Origin: Rhyacophila brunnea
Lineage: Eukaryota; Arthropoda; Insecta; Trichoptera; Rhyacophilidae
Direction: 5' to 3'
Assembly (NCBI GenBank): GCA_022495005.1
Contig: JAGYXB010001352.1
Coordinates: 868,001-932,000 of the forward strand
Length of the DNA: 64,000 nt
A program made the position numbers and the translations under genes. Of the stretch, positions 10,797-20,835 are shown piece by piece. Below the pieces are notes generated by a model. That model did not search any database. It was not told the origin of the DNA and saw nothing but the letters and a program-made list of their open reading frames with translations. Each line of letters begins with the position of its first letter. Position 1 is the stretch's first letter.

Positions 10797-11694
10797 GGTA
10801 ATTATAGTGCAGGATCCCATAGACTTTTCGTATACATCATATTATGCGGAACCCATTCTGATAATTGGGATAGGTTCTAGGGGTCACAAAGATATATAAT
10901 GTCGATGTTGCCAGGCGATATTAGTGGTAAATTTTTTTTATTGAGGGTTTTTTTTCTTATAACCCACCAAAAATTGTTCTGAGTTCTTTAATAAAACCAA
11001 GACCGAATCAGGGATTGACTGAAAATGCAATAATTGTACCAATTAGAACGGTTCGTCCCATTTGAAATTATTTTTACCAGAATTTAGAATTTATACCAAA
11101 TTATTTAGGTAAACCATGCAAATGTAATTTTAACTGCCGTGCATTATTATGTAGTTATAAGAAATCGGCTTTGACATGTATATAATTGTGAAAATGTGTA
11201 AGTAGTGTTTGTAAAAACTGTGATCATGATACTTAAACCAATGTGAACACTTGACTTGTTGTTTCTTTTTTTTTAATGTGTACTTACTGTGGTTACTGGT
11301 TAGTAGTTATCGTTATTTCATTTATTCACCTACCAATATATGCAACCTACACTGTTTCTGGATTAACCATAATACTAAAACTAATGTCAAGATATAGTAA
11401 AGAAACCAATCTGAGTGATTCTATACAAAAATGCTACCAAATAAAATAATTTCGAATAATACGAATCGATAATTTTGAACACATTGCACTACCCGCTATT
11501 TTTATTTTTTCAAATGAGACGAACCGTTCTAGAAAAAAAATTAAAAACTCAATAAAAAAAAAATTACCACTAATATCTCCTGGCAACATCGACATTATAT
11601 CTTTGTGACCAATAGAACCTACTACAATTGTCAGAATGCGTTCCGCATATATTATTATGTATACGAAAAGTCTATGGGATCCTGGACTATTACA
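10797..11694. mobile_element. TIR element (GGATCCCATAGAC family), uninterrupted copy
   Basis: Long inverted ends of about 190 bases start with AGTGCAGGATCCCATAGACT at the left and end with AGTCTATGGGATCCTGGACT at the right. They continue with TTTTCGTATAC, ATAATGTCGATGTTGCCAGG and TTAGTGG. No transposase is encoded. A second copy at 37627-38637 carries an extra foldback insertion. At the matching point here (about 10962) the sequence is uninterrupted, so this copy gives the empty site. The terminal duplication is unclear, so I do not assign a superfamily. Confidence 0.75.
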
Positions 11695-12018
11695 AATTAA
11701 ATGATTCTGTAATGGACTGTGTTACAATAACTATTATTAAATCAAGCAATTTAGTATGCAATATTAATTTCGAGCTATGTCATTGTGGTATTCCCAATCT
11801 CGTATATCACTTGCAATCACCGGCAAATAAAGTTCATAGATTTTTTTAACTCCTTGCCCCTCTGTCAATCAAATTTTCGACATCATTCTAGGAATTCCCT
11901 AAGAGCTATGTTCCAAGTTATTGTACTAAATTGTTTTTTACATGCAATAAAGTGTTTCACAAGTTGTATGATATGTGGCCCCATCTTGTTGGAACGTATT
12001 TTTTAAATTAATGCTACT

Positions 12019-12471
12019 CAGTGACGTCCCTAGACAACATGCCGCCCCTAGGCAGCGCCAAAATGCCACCCAATTTTTTTTTATATAGTATTTTTATCGT
12101 CCTTTCATGACTTCAATATCTAAAAAATGTGTTGTATGGATACATTACTAACAAAATATACACTAAAACATACAAAATTAAATTTAGATATAAAAAGCGA
12201 ATAAATGTAATACAGGTAATAAAGCTGGACACCCAAAACACACAGAGTCTGAGGTTCTGTTTGGTTGATATTTCTGACACAATTGGTTTGTACCATTTAG
12301 CAATACACGGAGTTATTATTTGGATACCATTGTTATTACGCTATTATTGTACAACATGTAAACATTATAAACAAAATAATATTCCAAATGATTCTCCTCG
12401 ATTTGCCGCCCTTCGAGTAACTGCCGCCTCCAAGCGATGCTCAATCTGCCTACCCTCACGGGACGTCACTG
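12019..12471. mobile_element. hAT-type MITE with CAGTGACGTCCC ends
   Basis: The left end is CAGTGACGTCCCTAGACAAC and the right end GGGACGTCACTG. Both are followed inward by a related GCCGCC-containing block. The flanking octamers ATGCTACT (12011-12018) and GTGTTACT (12472-12479) agree at six of eight bases, both differences being transitions, consistent with an aged hAT target duplication. The frame 12129-12515 crosses the right terminus and is not a gene. Another left end of this family is at 42343. Confidence 0.65.
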
Positions 12472-12493
12472 GTGTTACTCCTACAATACCTAG

Positions 12494-13060
12494 CAGTGGC
12501 GAAGGGTGGAGGTAGGCTGTTGAGATCCGCCATAAACAGTGCACATTAAACTTTTTCAGACATACATATTTGTTTTCATTGAAATTAGACTACAATTTAC
12601 TGATAGTGTAGGTTAGTTTTTAAAATTCAATTAAACCCTGAGAAACCAAGCCATAATAGATAATAGTCAAAAAATACATGTCTATAAAATATGCAATTAA
12701 ATCATACATAACTTTGAATATTTTATAAATAGAATAATATTTTTTATTTATTATAGTTTGGTTAGGCAGGGCTTAATGAATTAAAAAAAATAACCAACAA
12801 TATGTGTAATATGTATTTTTAATCCAACGAAAATAAATAACTATGAATGAAAAAGTGTGCACAATTTTGTCGTATTGCCCAAATTAGACCAAAACTATTA
12901 TGGTTTCGTTTAGGCAGGGTTAATTGATTTTTAAAAACTAACTAACACCATCTGTAAATTGTAGTCTTAGTTCAATAAAAACAAATACTTAAGACTAAAA
13001 AAGTTTAGTGTGCACTATTTATAGCGAATCTTAACAGCCTACCTCCACCCTTCGCCACTG
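12494..13060. mobile_element. hAT MITE with exact 8-bp duplication (CAGTGGCGAAGGG family)
   Basis: The 567-bp element begins CAGTGGCGAAGGGTGGAGGT and ends ACCTCCACCCTTCGCCACTG, which are perfect inverted ends. ATACCTAG flanks it exactly on both sides (12486-12493 and 13061-13068). Eight-base duplications and CAGTG...CACTG ends are hAT hallmarks. The interior has inverted subrepeats around ACCAAGCCATAATAG / TATAGTTTGGTTAGGC and no coding sequence. Family members: 40147-41697 (interrupted) and 45768-46360. Lone ends lie near 54574, 62785 and 63677. Confidence 0.85.
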
Positions 13061-13605
13061 ATACCTAGTAGATACTTAGCTGTTTTTTTATTCTTGTATT
13101 TTGGAATTCATTCAACATCGATATTATAACCTAATATGGCTGTAGGGAGCCTACAAGAAACGCCTCCATTCCTATTTCTCTACCGCAAGCTCCCTCCATT
13201 GTCTCAAGGATATTTTACCTGATTCTATAGTCAAGCCACCTCAGACTAAATATCCCGACCCTACACTGCCAATTAGTGGAACTTTAATTTTTTTTTTAAA
13301 TTAAAACTCATATTTAAATCAATTTTCCAGTAAATTAGCGAACATTCGTTAAATAGGTATGTGTAGTTTTGATCCATATTGCTTCATTTATCTCAAATGA
13401 CATCAGATATGATACAACGATCGCTGCTTGTAATCGAGTATTAATTTTCTCGAATAAAAGTCTCGTAATTGTTTGAAACGAAATCGAAATGCCGACATTA
13501 TTTAAAAGACCAGCCGAAAAGCGAAACTGGTTCCTTCGTTAGCTAAGTACTGCGTCTACCCACTTGACCGACAATCAATTCGCACACTAGTCACTTTGCG
13601 GATTT

Positions 13606-13980
13606 AGTGATGTCCCTTAAGACGATACATCAGTGAAACGGCAATTAATCTTCACCTATAGGCGCGACGAAATTTTGGACTCGCTGGCATTCGGAGAATG
13701 AAAGTCGAGGCGTGAATACGTAAATTTGTTTCGTGATGGTGACGGGGGTATTAATTCTTAAATCGTGTAAAGATGACTAAAAACGTTACCCATTTACTTG
13801 AAAAAGAAAACATGTCAATGAATACATTATTATTGTTACTAATAGAACAATAAACAGAACATTAAATGGACGCATGTTGGATTTATATGACAAATTATAT
13901 TTTGTTCGGCATGCGTCATTTCCACCCGCGACCCACAATCCGCGCATCGCCTAGCCACGATCTTTTTAGACCATACCTTA
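13606..13980 (-). repeat. Dispersed repeat, copy matching 54660-55025
   Basis: The minus strand matches 54660-55025 over its whole length: GGTCTAAAAAGATCGTGGCT, GATGCGCGGATTG, TTTGTCATATAAATCCAACA, TCTTTTTCAAGTAAATGGG, GTTTTTAGTCATCTTTACAC and the AAAATTTCGTCGCGCCTA block. No frame is coding. The copy lies directly outside the Penelope palindrome but does not take part in it. Element class unknown. Confidence 0.7.
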
Positions 13981-14086
13981 ACTGAGGTATACTCTCAACT
14001 ACTTATATAATGTTTGAGGCTTTCACGGTTGTTTTTTATCGTAGTATATTCTTGGGTTTTCACCGTGTCTCCTTCTTCCTTCTTTA

Positions 14087-14126
14087 CTCGACGTTTCGGG
14101 CTCGTTGCAGAGGCCATTATCAAGAG
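14087..14126 (-). ncRNA. Decayed hammerhead-ribozyme-like motif
   Basis: On the minus strand, TTGATAATGGCCTC is followed by a short loop and GAGCCCGAAACGTC. The arrangement (core I, stem II from GGCCTC/GAGCC, then GAAAC and GTC) matches the hammerhead motifs known in Penelope-like elements. Core positions C3 and G8 of CTGANGA are changed to T and A, and stem II has an unpaired base, so activity is doubtful. The identical motif is in the right arm at 25970-26009. Confidence 0.4.
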
Positions 14127-14235
14127 ATATGTTTTATGATGAAATGTAGTGTAGGTATGTGAATGTAAACGTTGCTCTAAGAATGTCAAAAGGAATCCGA
14201 ATTATCTAAGAGCAAACGTTGCTCAGAGTAATCTG

Positions 14236-14676
14236 TCAATCCTTACGACCGGAGATACTGGCTCGAATATTAGATTTTGCTGATAGTGCCGGAAGCCATG
14301 ACGTTTTTAATCGTAATCCATCATCCCTATTAATGTTTTCAGGGTTTCTGTGGATTTCAATGGCCTCCTTTACCAATCGTGCGAAATATCCTTTATTCCG
14401 ACCCAATATCTTGGTCTCGAAGTCAAATTTGTGCCCTGTATCCATCGAGTGCTCGGCAATTGCCGACATCGTGTAATGTTTAAGACGGTATGCTCTCTTG
14501 TGTTCACTCACACGCTTCTGTACCGTTCTAGAAGTCTGGCCTATATACTTTTTTGGGCATCCACGACAGCTTATCTGGTATACACCTGCCGAGTGCAAAG
14601 GCTGTGAGTCCTTTACTGGTCTTAGCATATTTCGGACCTTTGTCGATGTTGAGAATATTGTTTCAATATTATGTTT
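14236..14676 (-). pseudogene. Penelope-like GIY-YIG endonuclease domain, truncated
   Basis: On the minus strand the frame reads from a short reverse-transcriptase remnant (IETIFSTSTKVRNMLRPVKD) into a GIY-YIG nuclease. Family markers are GVYQISCRGCPKKYIGQTSR, VSEHKRAYR, AEHSMDTGHKFDF and KEAIEIHRNPENINRDDGLR. GIY is replaced by GVY and YIG is intact, with the CxxC pair usual in Penelope-like elements. The nuclease nicks target DNA for reverse transcription. The apparent start upstream at 14697 lies in the LTR and is an artefact of the junction. The catalytic reverse transcriptase is missing, so this copy cannot move by itself. Confidence 0.85.
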
Positions 14677-14685
14677 CCGAGGTAT

Positions 14686-17284
14686 TGACACGAACAAAAA
14701 CGCCGACCTTCAGTTAGTGTTTATGGCAGAGTATGGTTTAACGACATAACTATACAAATCTAGCCTTGTAGTCAATTCTACTTCTCAATAGCCTTGCGAC
14801 AACCTCACGACAAGGTACAAACAGAATATATAAGTCCCATGGTCCTAAACTATGGAAGAAGCAGAGAAGAAATGGTCGAAAAAGACCATGAACAGGTAAC
14901 CAGTAGCGTAATCGTTTAGTATTAGGAAGTAAAATGTATGTTGTTAACCTTTTCTTTGTAAATGTAATAAAATTTTACGTAAAAAATTTCGCCTCCAAGA
15001 ATCGAGACTGCTCAAGTGTAATTGGAACGCTGTGACCACAGGCCTCGAGATGACACGTCGCGTAGATTTGGGCGCGATCTAATTTGGAAATAATTTCCGG
15101 GAAATCTCCATTAAACTTAGAAAATAAGTTATGGGAGAGATTGTTTACGTAAAATTTAGCAAGTACATGCTTCAATAACTTTTATAGCAATAATGGAAGT
15201 GTATGAAAATTGAAAAAGAAAATTGAATATTTATAAATTTATATACTGTATAATTGTAAATAAAGAATTTTAATACTAATTTTATCAATACAAGATAGAA
15301 GTTAACTACCGTTATAAAAATATTGTAAACGCGTATCTATATCTATAGACGCGTAATTATAATTATAGATTTTGTTAATGCTATAACTCGCTAACTATAA
15401 TGAATATTGTAAAAGTAACAATTGGAAAAACTTAAGATTCTGGTATAGATGGGTTTCTACCCATAAACAATAATAAATCTTAATCGCGTCTTGGATAAAT
15501 AAAAGAATCAAATACTGCGACTAAAAATACAAATTGACGCGTGACCTTGAACCTTAACTGAATTCTGTTCGACTAGAATTTACGGCCCGGCTGTGTTGAG
15601 TTGCCAGATAAAAATAGATTCAAGGTTACGTTTATATTACTATGGAAAAGCCACTATTAAAGACTAAATAAATTTGTAGTCGCTTGTAATTAACATCTTG
15701 TTGGGATTAAGCATTTATATATTTAAGTTGAAATGTTAAGTATAATATTATAGTATTTTCTCGTAATAATATTCGTCCGAAAAGTAAATATCGAATGAGA
15801 AAGTTTCTGCGGCTCCAAACAGTTTTATTAAAACTTAGTAAAATTCTATTGGCCTAAAAAGGCCAAGAGTGGTGGAAAGGACTAGTACGTGGGTGTCAAC
15901 CTTTCATTTTGACATTTTAAATTTAAAGACTGCCATTCCCTTATTTAGTACCCGAATACCTATTCCGATACCTCGTTGGAAAGCTAGAAACTTTCCCCTT
16001 CGTTCGAACACGAAAAATCATATAAAATCAACTACTTTGCTTACGTCATCGCAACGGCGTATTTAAGGGACTTGTTCTAGAGGGTGCTTGAAACACCCCT
16101 ATTGAAACTTTATTTTGTGAAAATAAGGTAGAGTAAATTTAACCCGATTTAATTAGAAGATATCTCTATTAGAAAGTTGCCAGGAACGGGAGATATACGT
16201 AAATTTATCCCGTGAGAGAAAGATATACATCTGCTATCCCTTACGGACTGTTTCCTGTTAAACCTCTATCCGAAGGGTATAAAAGGCGACCACTTTTCCC
16301 GTAAAATCATTAGTTTCTACACTCTTCACCGGCGATCTTCAGTAAGCAGCAGACCTCTCTGCGAGCTTGTGGGACACGGTTCTCAGTACATTCGCGATTC
16401 CTACGTACCAGTAAGTCCCCTTCGACGGGCAAAACGTAGCGCGAATAACACGTATCTGTCGGTAGTGACGTCGGCCGCTAAAACGTAGCACGAATACTAC
16501 GTATCTGTCGATAGTGACGCGCTCGCGGATTAATTTTATTTTTCATTACTCATCATACGAGGTGACGTAATCGAGATAAATTACGCGATCGGATTTGTTT
16601 TATAAAAACAAATTAATAAACTCAGTCTGTAATAATAAATTTTACAAATCTTTTCGGGATTATAAAATAAATTTTTGAAACTTTATTAAGTAAACATAAT
16701 TATAAAATAAATTTTAGTAAACAAATTCATAAACATAAAAACAAATTTTAGTAAATAAATTTGTAAACATTAAGCAAACCTTTTGTAAACAAGTCTGTAA
16801 ACACAAATAAATATTTGTAAATACACTGTGAACATAAATAAACTTTATAAACAACAATAAAATAATTCTATTCTTTTATAAACCTAATACTGTGTGACCA
16901 AAGAATAATTTATATTTTCTTTCTTATGGGAAAATATTTCATGAATTAAAAATATCCAAAGAATATCTGCGTATACATTCTCTGAATTAGGTGTGACTTT
17001 TCGGGAATTTGTGAAAGATTTCACAGAGATCCTATAGTGAACAAATAAATAGTTTGCTGATACTTTAATGAGATTTAATTACGGGAACAATGACAGTTAA
17101 CCTTATTGTGTGACCGTGAACTCTAGTACCTGAATAAATTCGGCACCACACCAGCTGAGAGTTTTATTCGGGAATTCAAAAGTTGTGATACTACAAAGGA
17201 GATCCACCTCTCCTAATTCATCACTAGTCTCCTCAGTGACGGCCCGGTAGCATTATTGAGCTAGCCGTGAGCCGGGTCATGTCA
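14686..17284 (+). repeat. 5' LTR
   Basis: 2599 bp, TG...CA ends with the inverted pentamer TGACA/TGTCA. U3 is about 1.6 kb, ending at the predicted start site 16309; R plus U5 is about 1.0 kb. A 49-bp unit starting AAAACGTAGC is repeated twice just after the start site (16431-16479, 16480-16520). A stretch at about 16600-16870 is rich in GTAAACAAAT-like words and AATAAA, a possible polyadenylation region. The short frames at 14975-15175 (-) and 15869-16066 (+) are duplicated in both LTRs but look non-coding. Confidence 0.92.
16278..16415 (+). promoter_or_regulatory. LTR core promoter and candidate 5' splice site
   Basis: TATAAAAG lies at 16278-16285. An initiator-like TCATTAG has its A at 16309, 31 bases downstream, the usual spacing for an RNA polymerase II start. 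About 100 bases later CCA/GTAAGT (junction 16410/16411) matches a splice donor, so part of the transcript could be spliced. The same arrangement is in the 3' LTR at 24358 onward. The promoter is a strong sequence match; splicing is inferred. Confidence 0.6.
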
Positions 17285-17287
17285 TTA

Positions 17288-17305
17288 TGGCGCCCAAATG
17301 CGTGC
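17288..17305 (+). other. Primer-binding site
   Basis: TGGCGCCCAAATGCGTG begins three bases after the end of the 5' LTR. The TGG start is complementary to the CCA end of a tRNA, and TGGCGCCC matches primer sites used by many tRNA-Lys-primed elements. Which tRNA primes here would need comparison with the host tRNA set. Confidence 0.75.
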
Positions 17306-17517
17306 GGCATCTTCAGGTTGCGAAAACCTGAACGATCCTACAACTAAGATCTACTAAAAGATTTTAAAAACAATATATTGTGAAGTGTATCAATCAATTG
17401 TGGTTACCTGAGAGGTTTTAAGAACCTTATACCGGAGCTACAAGAGCGATCTACCTCAACTTTATAAATGTGAGTACAATGAAATAAAGTGTAACTCGCA
17501 TTAACGAGGAACCAGTG

Positions 17518-17808
17518 ATGAATACTTTTGAAAAATATAATTTGGAGAAGAATATATACGTAAAGGCAACTATATATAGAATACTTTTCTTGATATACTT
17601 GGAAAAGGAAAGAATAAATAAAATAAATACTTTTGGCAATTTATTAGAGTCAGATACCGACATTAAGCAAAAGTATGTCGATGAGACTATCCAAAGGATC
17701 TCTCTGACCCTTTTAAACCATAAAGAAAGTATAAAAATAAATTGTGTTACTCACCGTAACAGAAATAATAGAATTAAGAATAAAATGCACAATAAAAATT
17801 TCGTGTGA
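17518..17808 (+). CDS. Small leader ORF, unknown function
   Basis: A 96-residue frame starting at ATG 17518 in the leader between the primer-binding site and gag. It is lysine- and asparagine-rich (NKINTFGNLLESDTDIKQKY; basic tail NRNNRIKNKMHNKNFV) and no domain is recognised. It is in a different frame from gag. A coiled-coil-like helix is possible but not clear. It may be a chance frame in AT-rich leader; length and position are the only arguments for a gene. Confidence 0.25.
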   Translation: MNTFEKYNLEKNIYVKATIYRILFLIYLEKERINKINTFGNLLESDTDIKQKYVDETIQRISLTLLNHKESIKINCVTHRNRNNRIKNKMHNKNFV

Positions 17809-18161
17809 ATTTTTAAGCTTTTTTCTAAATTAAAGTTGAGTACCATACAAGTATAGGTACAAGAACCCAGACAAAGAAAAAAAATTTTGAAAAAAATAAA
17901 TTTATACTACTTTGTATATTAAAATCTCGATAATTATCATAACTACCGTGACGTCATGGGTGTAGGTACATGAAGGCCTGTACCTATTACAATATAAGAT
18001 TTTAAACGGAGAAGATTGGACGCTTGTAACAGGAGCTGCAAGCCTTCAGGGTTATCAGCGACAAGCAGCGCATGCCCTCCAAAAACTTTAAACGTCGATT
18101 GCGGACGAACGGGTGGTCGTAGGAAGCTGAAAACCGGCGCAATCGATAGCTGAATTTTTAT

Positions 18162-19199
18162 ATGAATTTGCGGTTGAAGGTCCGCTTCTTCCAACTCCAG
18201 GGGACGGAGGAATTCGAAGAAATTATGCCGAACCCTGTTCCGGGTCCGAATGTAGAAGAAGACTTCATATTGGAAGAAGGCTTGCAAAACGCGCAAGTAT
18301 TCCCCGAAGAGGATTCATTTTTGCAAGTAAGCACGTCGGATCCCAAACAAAAAATGGCACCACCAGAACCGGCCGTATGTACCCCGTGCCATGTTAAGCC
18401 GGAACTTCATTCCACCTATGAGGGTAGCCCAAAGCAGAGCGTTGAGCTTTTTCTCCGACGCTGCAAAGAATATTGCGAAGCTGTGAAGTACCTAGCTGAG
18501 AATTGGACAGAGTTGGCTATGCGTCAGCTCAGAGGAGAGGCCAAGACTTGGGCCAAGAATATTGACACATCGGACAGTTGGCGGTCGTTTAGTAACGATC
18601 TGAAAGAGCACTTCGAATCGCCTTCAAGACGTCGTGCTCAACGAACGGAGCTCGAACATAAAGAGCAAGGACCTCAAGAGGGAGCTTATGGTTTCCTCCT
18701 GAAGAAGATGGAATTAGCCAAGGTACTCCTTCCGGAAATGAAGTCGGAAACCCTGGCTTCAACCTTTTATGACCTACTCACCGTGAGCGATCAAATAAGG
18801 GTTAATCAAGAGAAATGGAAGACGATGGACGAGCTGCTTGAAGTAGCTCATACACTTCGACCATTGAAATCGGCATTGGCTTCCGTGCCATCTCCAGCAA
18901 ATGCCACCAAGGCGAACAATGAAAGGAGACCCGCTCAGCAAAATACTTGGCGCGAGAAGCCGCGTTCGGTACAAGAGACTAACGCGAAATCTGATAAGAC
19001 CACGGAGGCTGTTGATAAAAGGCCTCCACGGCAATCAGACCAGCAAAACGATTCAGAAAGACCTGCGTACCGCCCACGTCCTCGCGTTGAAGAGCGAGGC
19101 AGTGCCAGACAAAGGCGTTGTCAACATTGTCCTGGCTTCCATGAAAACAAGGATTGCCCAGACAGGCAAGCAGCTCAGCAGACCAGAAAGGAGCCATGA
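18162..19199 (+). CDS. gag: Gag-like protein of the LTR element
   Basis: 345 residues from ATG 18162 to TGA 19197-19199. Gag would package element RNA into particles in the cytoplasm. The N-terminus (1-60) is acidic and proline-rich. Residues about 85-215 resemble the retrotransposon gag core: VELFLRRCKEYCEAVKYLAE, LRGEAKTWAKNI, SWRSFSNDLKEHFESPSR. A basic, low-complexity linker follows. A zinc knuckle at 320-332, CQHCPGFHENKDC, is CX2CX3HX4C, one residue shorter than the usual CX2CX4HX4C. No stop or frameshift breaks it, so it could be functional. Base composition is clearly more GC-rich than the flanks. Frames at 18774-19323 in other phases are shadows. Confidence 0.8.
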   Translation: MNLRLKVRFFQLQGTEEFEEIMPNPVPGPNVEEDFILEEGLQNAQVFPEEDSFLQVSTSDPKQKMAPPEPAVCTPCHVKPELHSTYEGSPKQSVELFLRRCKEYCEAVKYLAENWTELAMRQLRGEAKTWAKNIDTSDSWRSFSNDLKEHFESPSRRRAQRTELEHKEQGPQEGAYGFLLKKMELAKVLLPEMKSETLASTFYDLLTVSDQIRVNQEKWKTMDELLEVAHTLRPLKSALASVPSPANATKANNERRPAQQNTWREKPRSVQETNAKSDKTTEAVDKRPPRQSDQQNDSERPAYRPRPRVEERGSARQRRCQHCPGFHENKDCPDRQAAQQTRKEP

Positions 19200-20372
19200 A
19201 GACGGCTCGCGGGCCGGGTTGATCGTCGATGGCTCCAAGACGACGAACACTGGCGGACCGCCGAAGAGAAGACTCAAGAAGGTGACACGAACGTTCCTCG
19301 AACGCCGTTCAGCCGAGTTCTAGCTAGTGACATAGACGCTCTTCTGGCGAATAGGGTTAACTGTGAAAGTGAACTGAAGGACACCCTTCCGGTGAAATCA
19401 TTTAACCCTAAGGTTCACTGTGAGGTCGAAGCTGGCCCCAGTAACCAAGTTAATCTTTGTACAGGTCCTCTTGTAAAGGATAATAGCGTAAGACCGGAGA
19501 AACATCGCAAACGTGATATTAAGAATTCTGCTAGTAAAATAGTAGAAAATTTTAATCCTTTTACCGGCGGCGAAATAGAATATAAAAAGTTTTTAGATAA
19601 ATTAGAATTAGGGAGTTATGAAATAAATGTTGGCGGCAAGGAAGAAGGTTATCAAGATAAGCAGTTAAAGACAGCTAGCAGTGGATGCGGCGAAGGCGTA
19701 AGCAGTGGCGCTCTTGGTGTGCTGAGAACATCGGCAAACGTAAGTAGCTGTAGTCTCGTCGATACTGACGACAGATCTCTTGTAACAAATAATTTAACGA
19801 ATTATTGTGCTTCCGCTAACCATTTGTGTAAAAATATTAATAGTACTAATTATACTAAAGCCGAAGCTGGCAGTTTACTTGATATTAATAGCGATGTATG
19901 TAGTTTAGATAGTCGATCGTCGTTGCAATCGAGCAACGAAACTTTAGGAAGGGACTCACCTTTTAAATTAGCGAACAGACCCCACGAGGCTGACGTTAAG
20001 AATATTATTAGGAAGAGTCGAACTAATCGTCGACTACAAAACATTAATACCTTCGGTAAATTAAGGCGAAATAAACTTAATGAAGAAGAGCTCGTAGCAT
20101 TAGATGACTATAATCGTTATCTTAAGCAAAAATCAAGTAAATGTAAGTCCTTTAGTATTAAGATTATTAAAAATAAGTTACGTAAGCTTAATAAGATTAA
20201 TTTTGATAGCGTTAAGTTTGAACTAAGAAATATGAACTTAATGTACATAGATAAAGCTAGATATAGTGACGAAAGAGTTGTTGTGTATGATCATCGTCTC
20301 AAAGGCGGTGATATACTCAATAACGGAGAACAAGGGTTATGGGACTCAGCTACGGCGGCCCATGACCAATAA
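19200..20372 (+). CDS. In-phase continuation after gag stop, unknown protein
   Basis: Directly after the gag TGA the same phase stays open for 390 codons to a TAA at 20370-20372. The first 60 codons are GC-rich and Gag-linker-like; from about 19400 the sequence turns AT-rich and lysine/asparagine-rich. Features include NFNPFTGGEIEYKKFLDKLE, a Ser/Asn-rich middle and a basic C-terminal third (KIIKNKLRKLNKINFDSVKF). An in-frame GTG is at 19392 but no ATG near the front, so expression would need read-through of the TGA, or splicing. I recognise no protease or reverse transcriptase motif (no FADD/YxDD box). Its place is that of pol in autonomous relatives. Confidence 0.45.
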   Translation, partial: RRLAGRVDRRWLQDDEHWRTAEEKTQEGDTNVPRTPFSRVLASDIDALLANRVNCESELKDTLPVKSFNPKVHCEVEAGPSNQVNLCTGPLVKDNSVRPEKHRKRDIKNSASKIVENFNPFTGGEIEYKKFLDKLELGSYEINVGGKEEGYQDKQLKTASSGCGEGVSSGALGVLRTSANVSSCSLVDTDDRSLVTNNLTNYCASANHLCKNINSTNYTKAEAGSLLDINSDVCSLDSRSSLQSSNETLGRDSPFKLANRPHEADVKNIIRKSRTNRRLQNINTFGKLRRNKLNEEELVALDDYNRYLKQKSSKCKSFSIKIIKNKLRKLNKINFDSVKFELRNMNLMYIDKARYSDERVVVYDHRLKGGDILNNGEQGLWDSATAAHDQ

Positions 20373-20798
20373 AGCAAAATATCTACGGATTTTCTCGGTT
20401 CTGTAAATATTTTAGATCCTAGGGACAGGTGTAGTCGGGGACAGAATTTTGCGGCGTGTCAAAAGACACTACCATCTGTAACGACTGCAGACCGTCCAAA
20501 TAGCGTAGTCAGAAGTACGTGGACAATTGTAAGTAGTACGTTGGATGCGTCGGGCGAAGAGAAATTGCCAACTACTGCAATTGCACGTAATAAAAATAGT
20601 TTACCTCATAAAGATTTAAATATTAAACTTGATAAAAATGTTAGTAATAAGAGTGTTTTAAATGCTAGTGTGAAATTGATATATATGATTATGATAAGCG
20701 TGATATACATATCAGTGCTAAGTGTAATATATTTTAAATTAATAGCGAAGAGAGTGTTGCTAGTTAAGGCGTGGGGAAGCGCATGGCTTCCACGCTAA
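20373..20798 (+). CDS. Third in-phase segment, ends in a membrane helix
   Basis: After the TAA at 20370-20372 the same phase is open again for 141 codons, to a TAA at 20796-20798. A hydrophobic stretch at codons about 102-125 (LIYMIMISVIYISVLSVIYF) could be a transmembrane segment near the C-terminus, followed by a short basic tail. The last codons and stop are formed by hairpin copy 1 (20753-20825). No ATG is near the front; TTG 20541 is the only start-like codon suggested by length. It could be an anchor, a decayed envelope-like end, or a chance hydrophobic AT-rich frame. Confidence 0.35.
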   Translation, partial: SKISTDFLGSVNILDPRDRCSRGQNFAACQKTLPSVTTADRPNSVVRSTWTIVSSTLDASGEEKLPTTAIARNKNSLPHKDLNIKLDKNVSNKSVLNASVKLIYMIMISVIYISVLSVIYFKLIAKRVLLVKAWGSAWLPR

Positions 20799-20825
20799 GT
20801 CCTTTACTAGTATTCGGAGCTGCGG
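20753..20825 (+). ncRNA. Bulged hairpin H, copy 1
   Basis: Outer stem CTAGT/ACTAG plus AAGG/CCTT, and inner stem GCGTG-[GG]-GAAGC with GCTTCCACGC, leaving a two-base GG bulge on the 5' side. A conserved TATTCGGAGCTGCG follows. It overlaps the end of the third in-phase segment. Copy 1 differs from copies 2-5 at paired positions on both sides (CTAGT/ACTAG against CTAAT/ATTAG; AAGC/GCTT against AAGTC/GACTT), which supports base pairing. Confidence 0.65.
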
Positions 20826-20835
20826 TGCGAAATAG

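Larger units (their letters stand above)
14039..14685 (-). mobile_element. Penelope-like element end, left arm of palindrome
   Basis: This is the 3' part of a Penelope-like retroelement on the minus strand: end of the reverse transcriptase, GIY-YIG endonuclease, stop, then a 3' region with the hammerhead-like block at 14087-14126. The same sequence occurs inverted at 25402-26056, with only a few differences over about 640 bases. Outside 14039 the two copies diverge to related but different tails. The inner end of the arm continues for 12 bases beyond the LTR element (25376-25387), showing that the LTR element was inserted into it. Confidence 0.85.

Noticed and set aside
12129..12515. 128-residue frame ending near the MITE boundary
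   Set aside because: It starts inside one hAT MITE and ends inside the next, crossing both termini, so it cannot be an ancestral gene.
14236..14749. Plus-strand frames over the left Penelope arm
   Set aside because: They are reverse-strand shadows of the GIY-YIG domain.
14975..15175. 66-residue minus-strand frame in the LTR, also at 23055-23255
   Set aside because: Duplicated only because the LTRs are identical; no domain recognised and antisense to the element.
15869..16066. 65-residue frame in the LTR, also at 23949-24146
   Set aside because: Presence in both LTRs is due to LTR identity. It lies in U3, upstream of the predicted start site, and has no known domain.
18901..19323. 140-residue frame overlapping gag in another phase
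   Set aside because: Shadow of the GC-rich gag end. The gag phase carries the zinc knuckle and has the better-supported reading.
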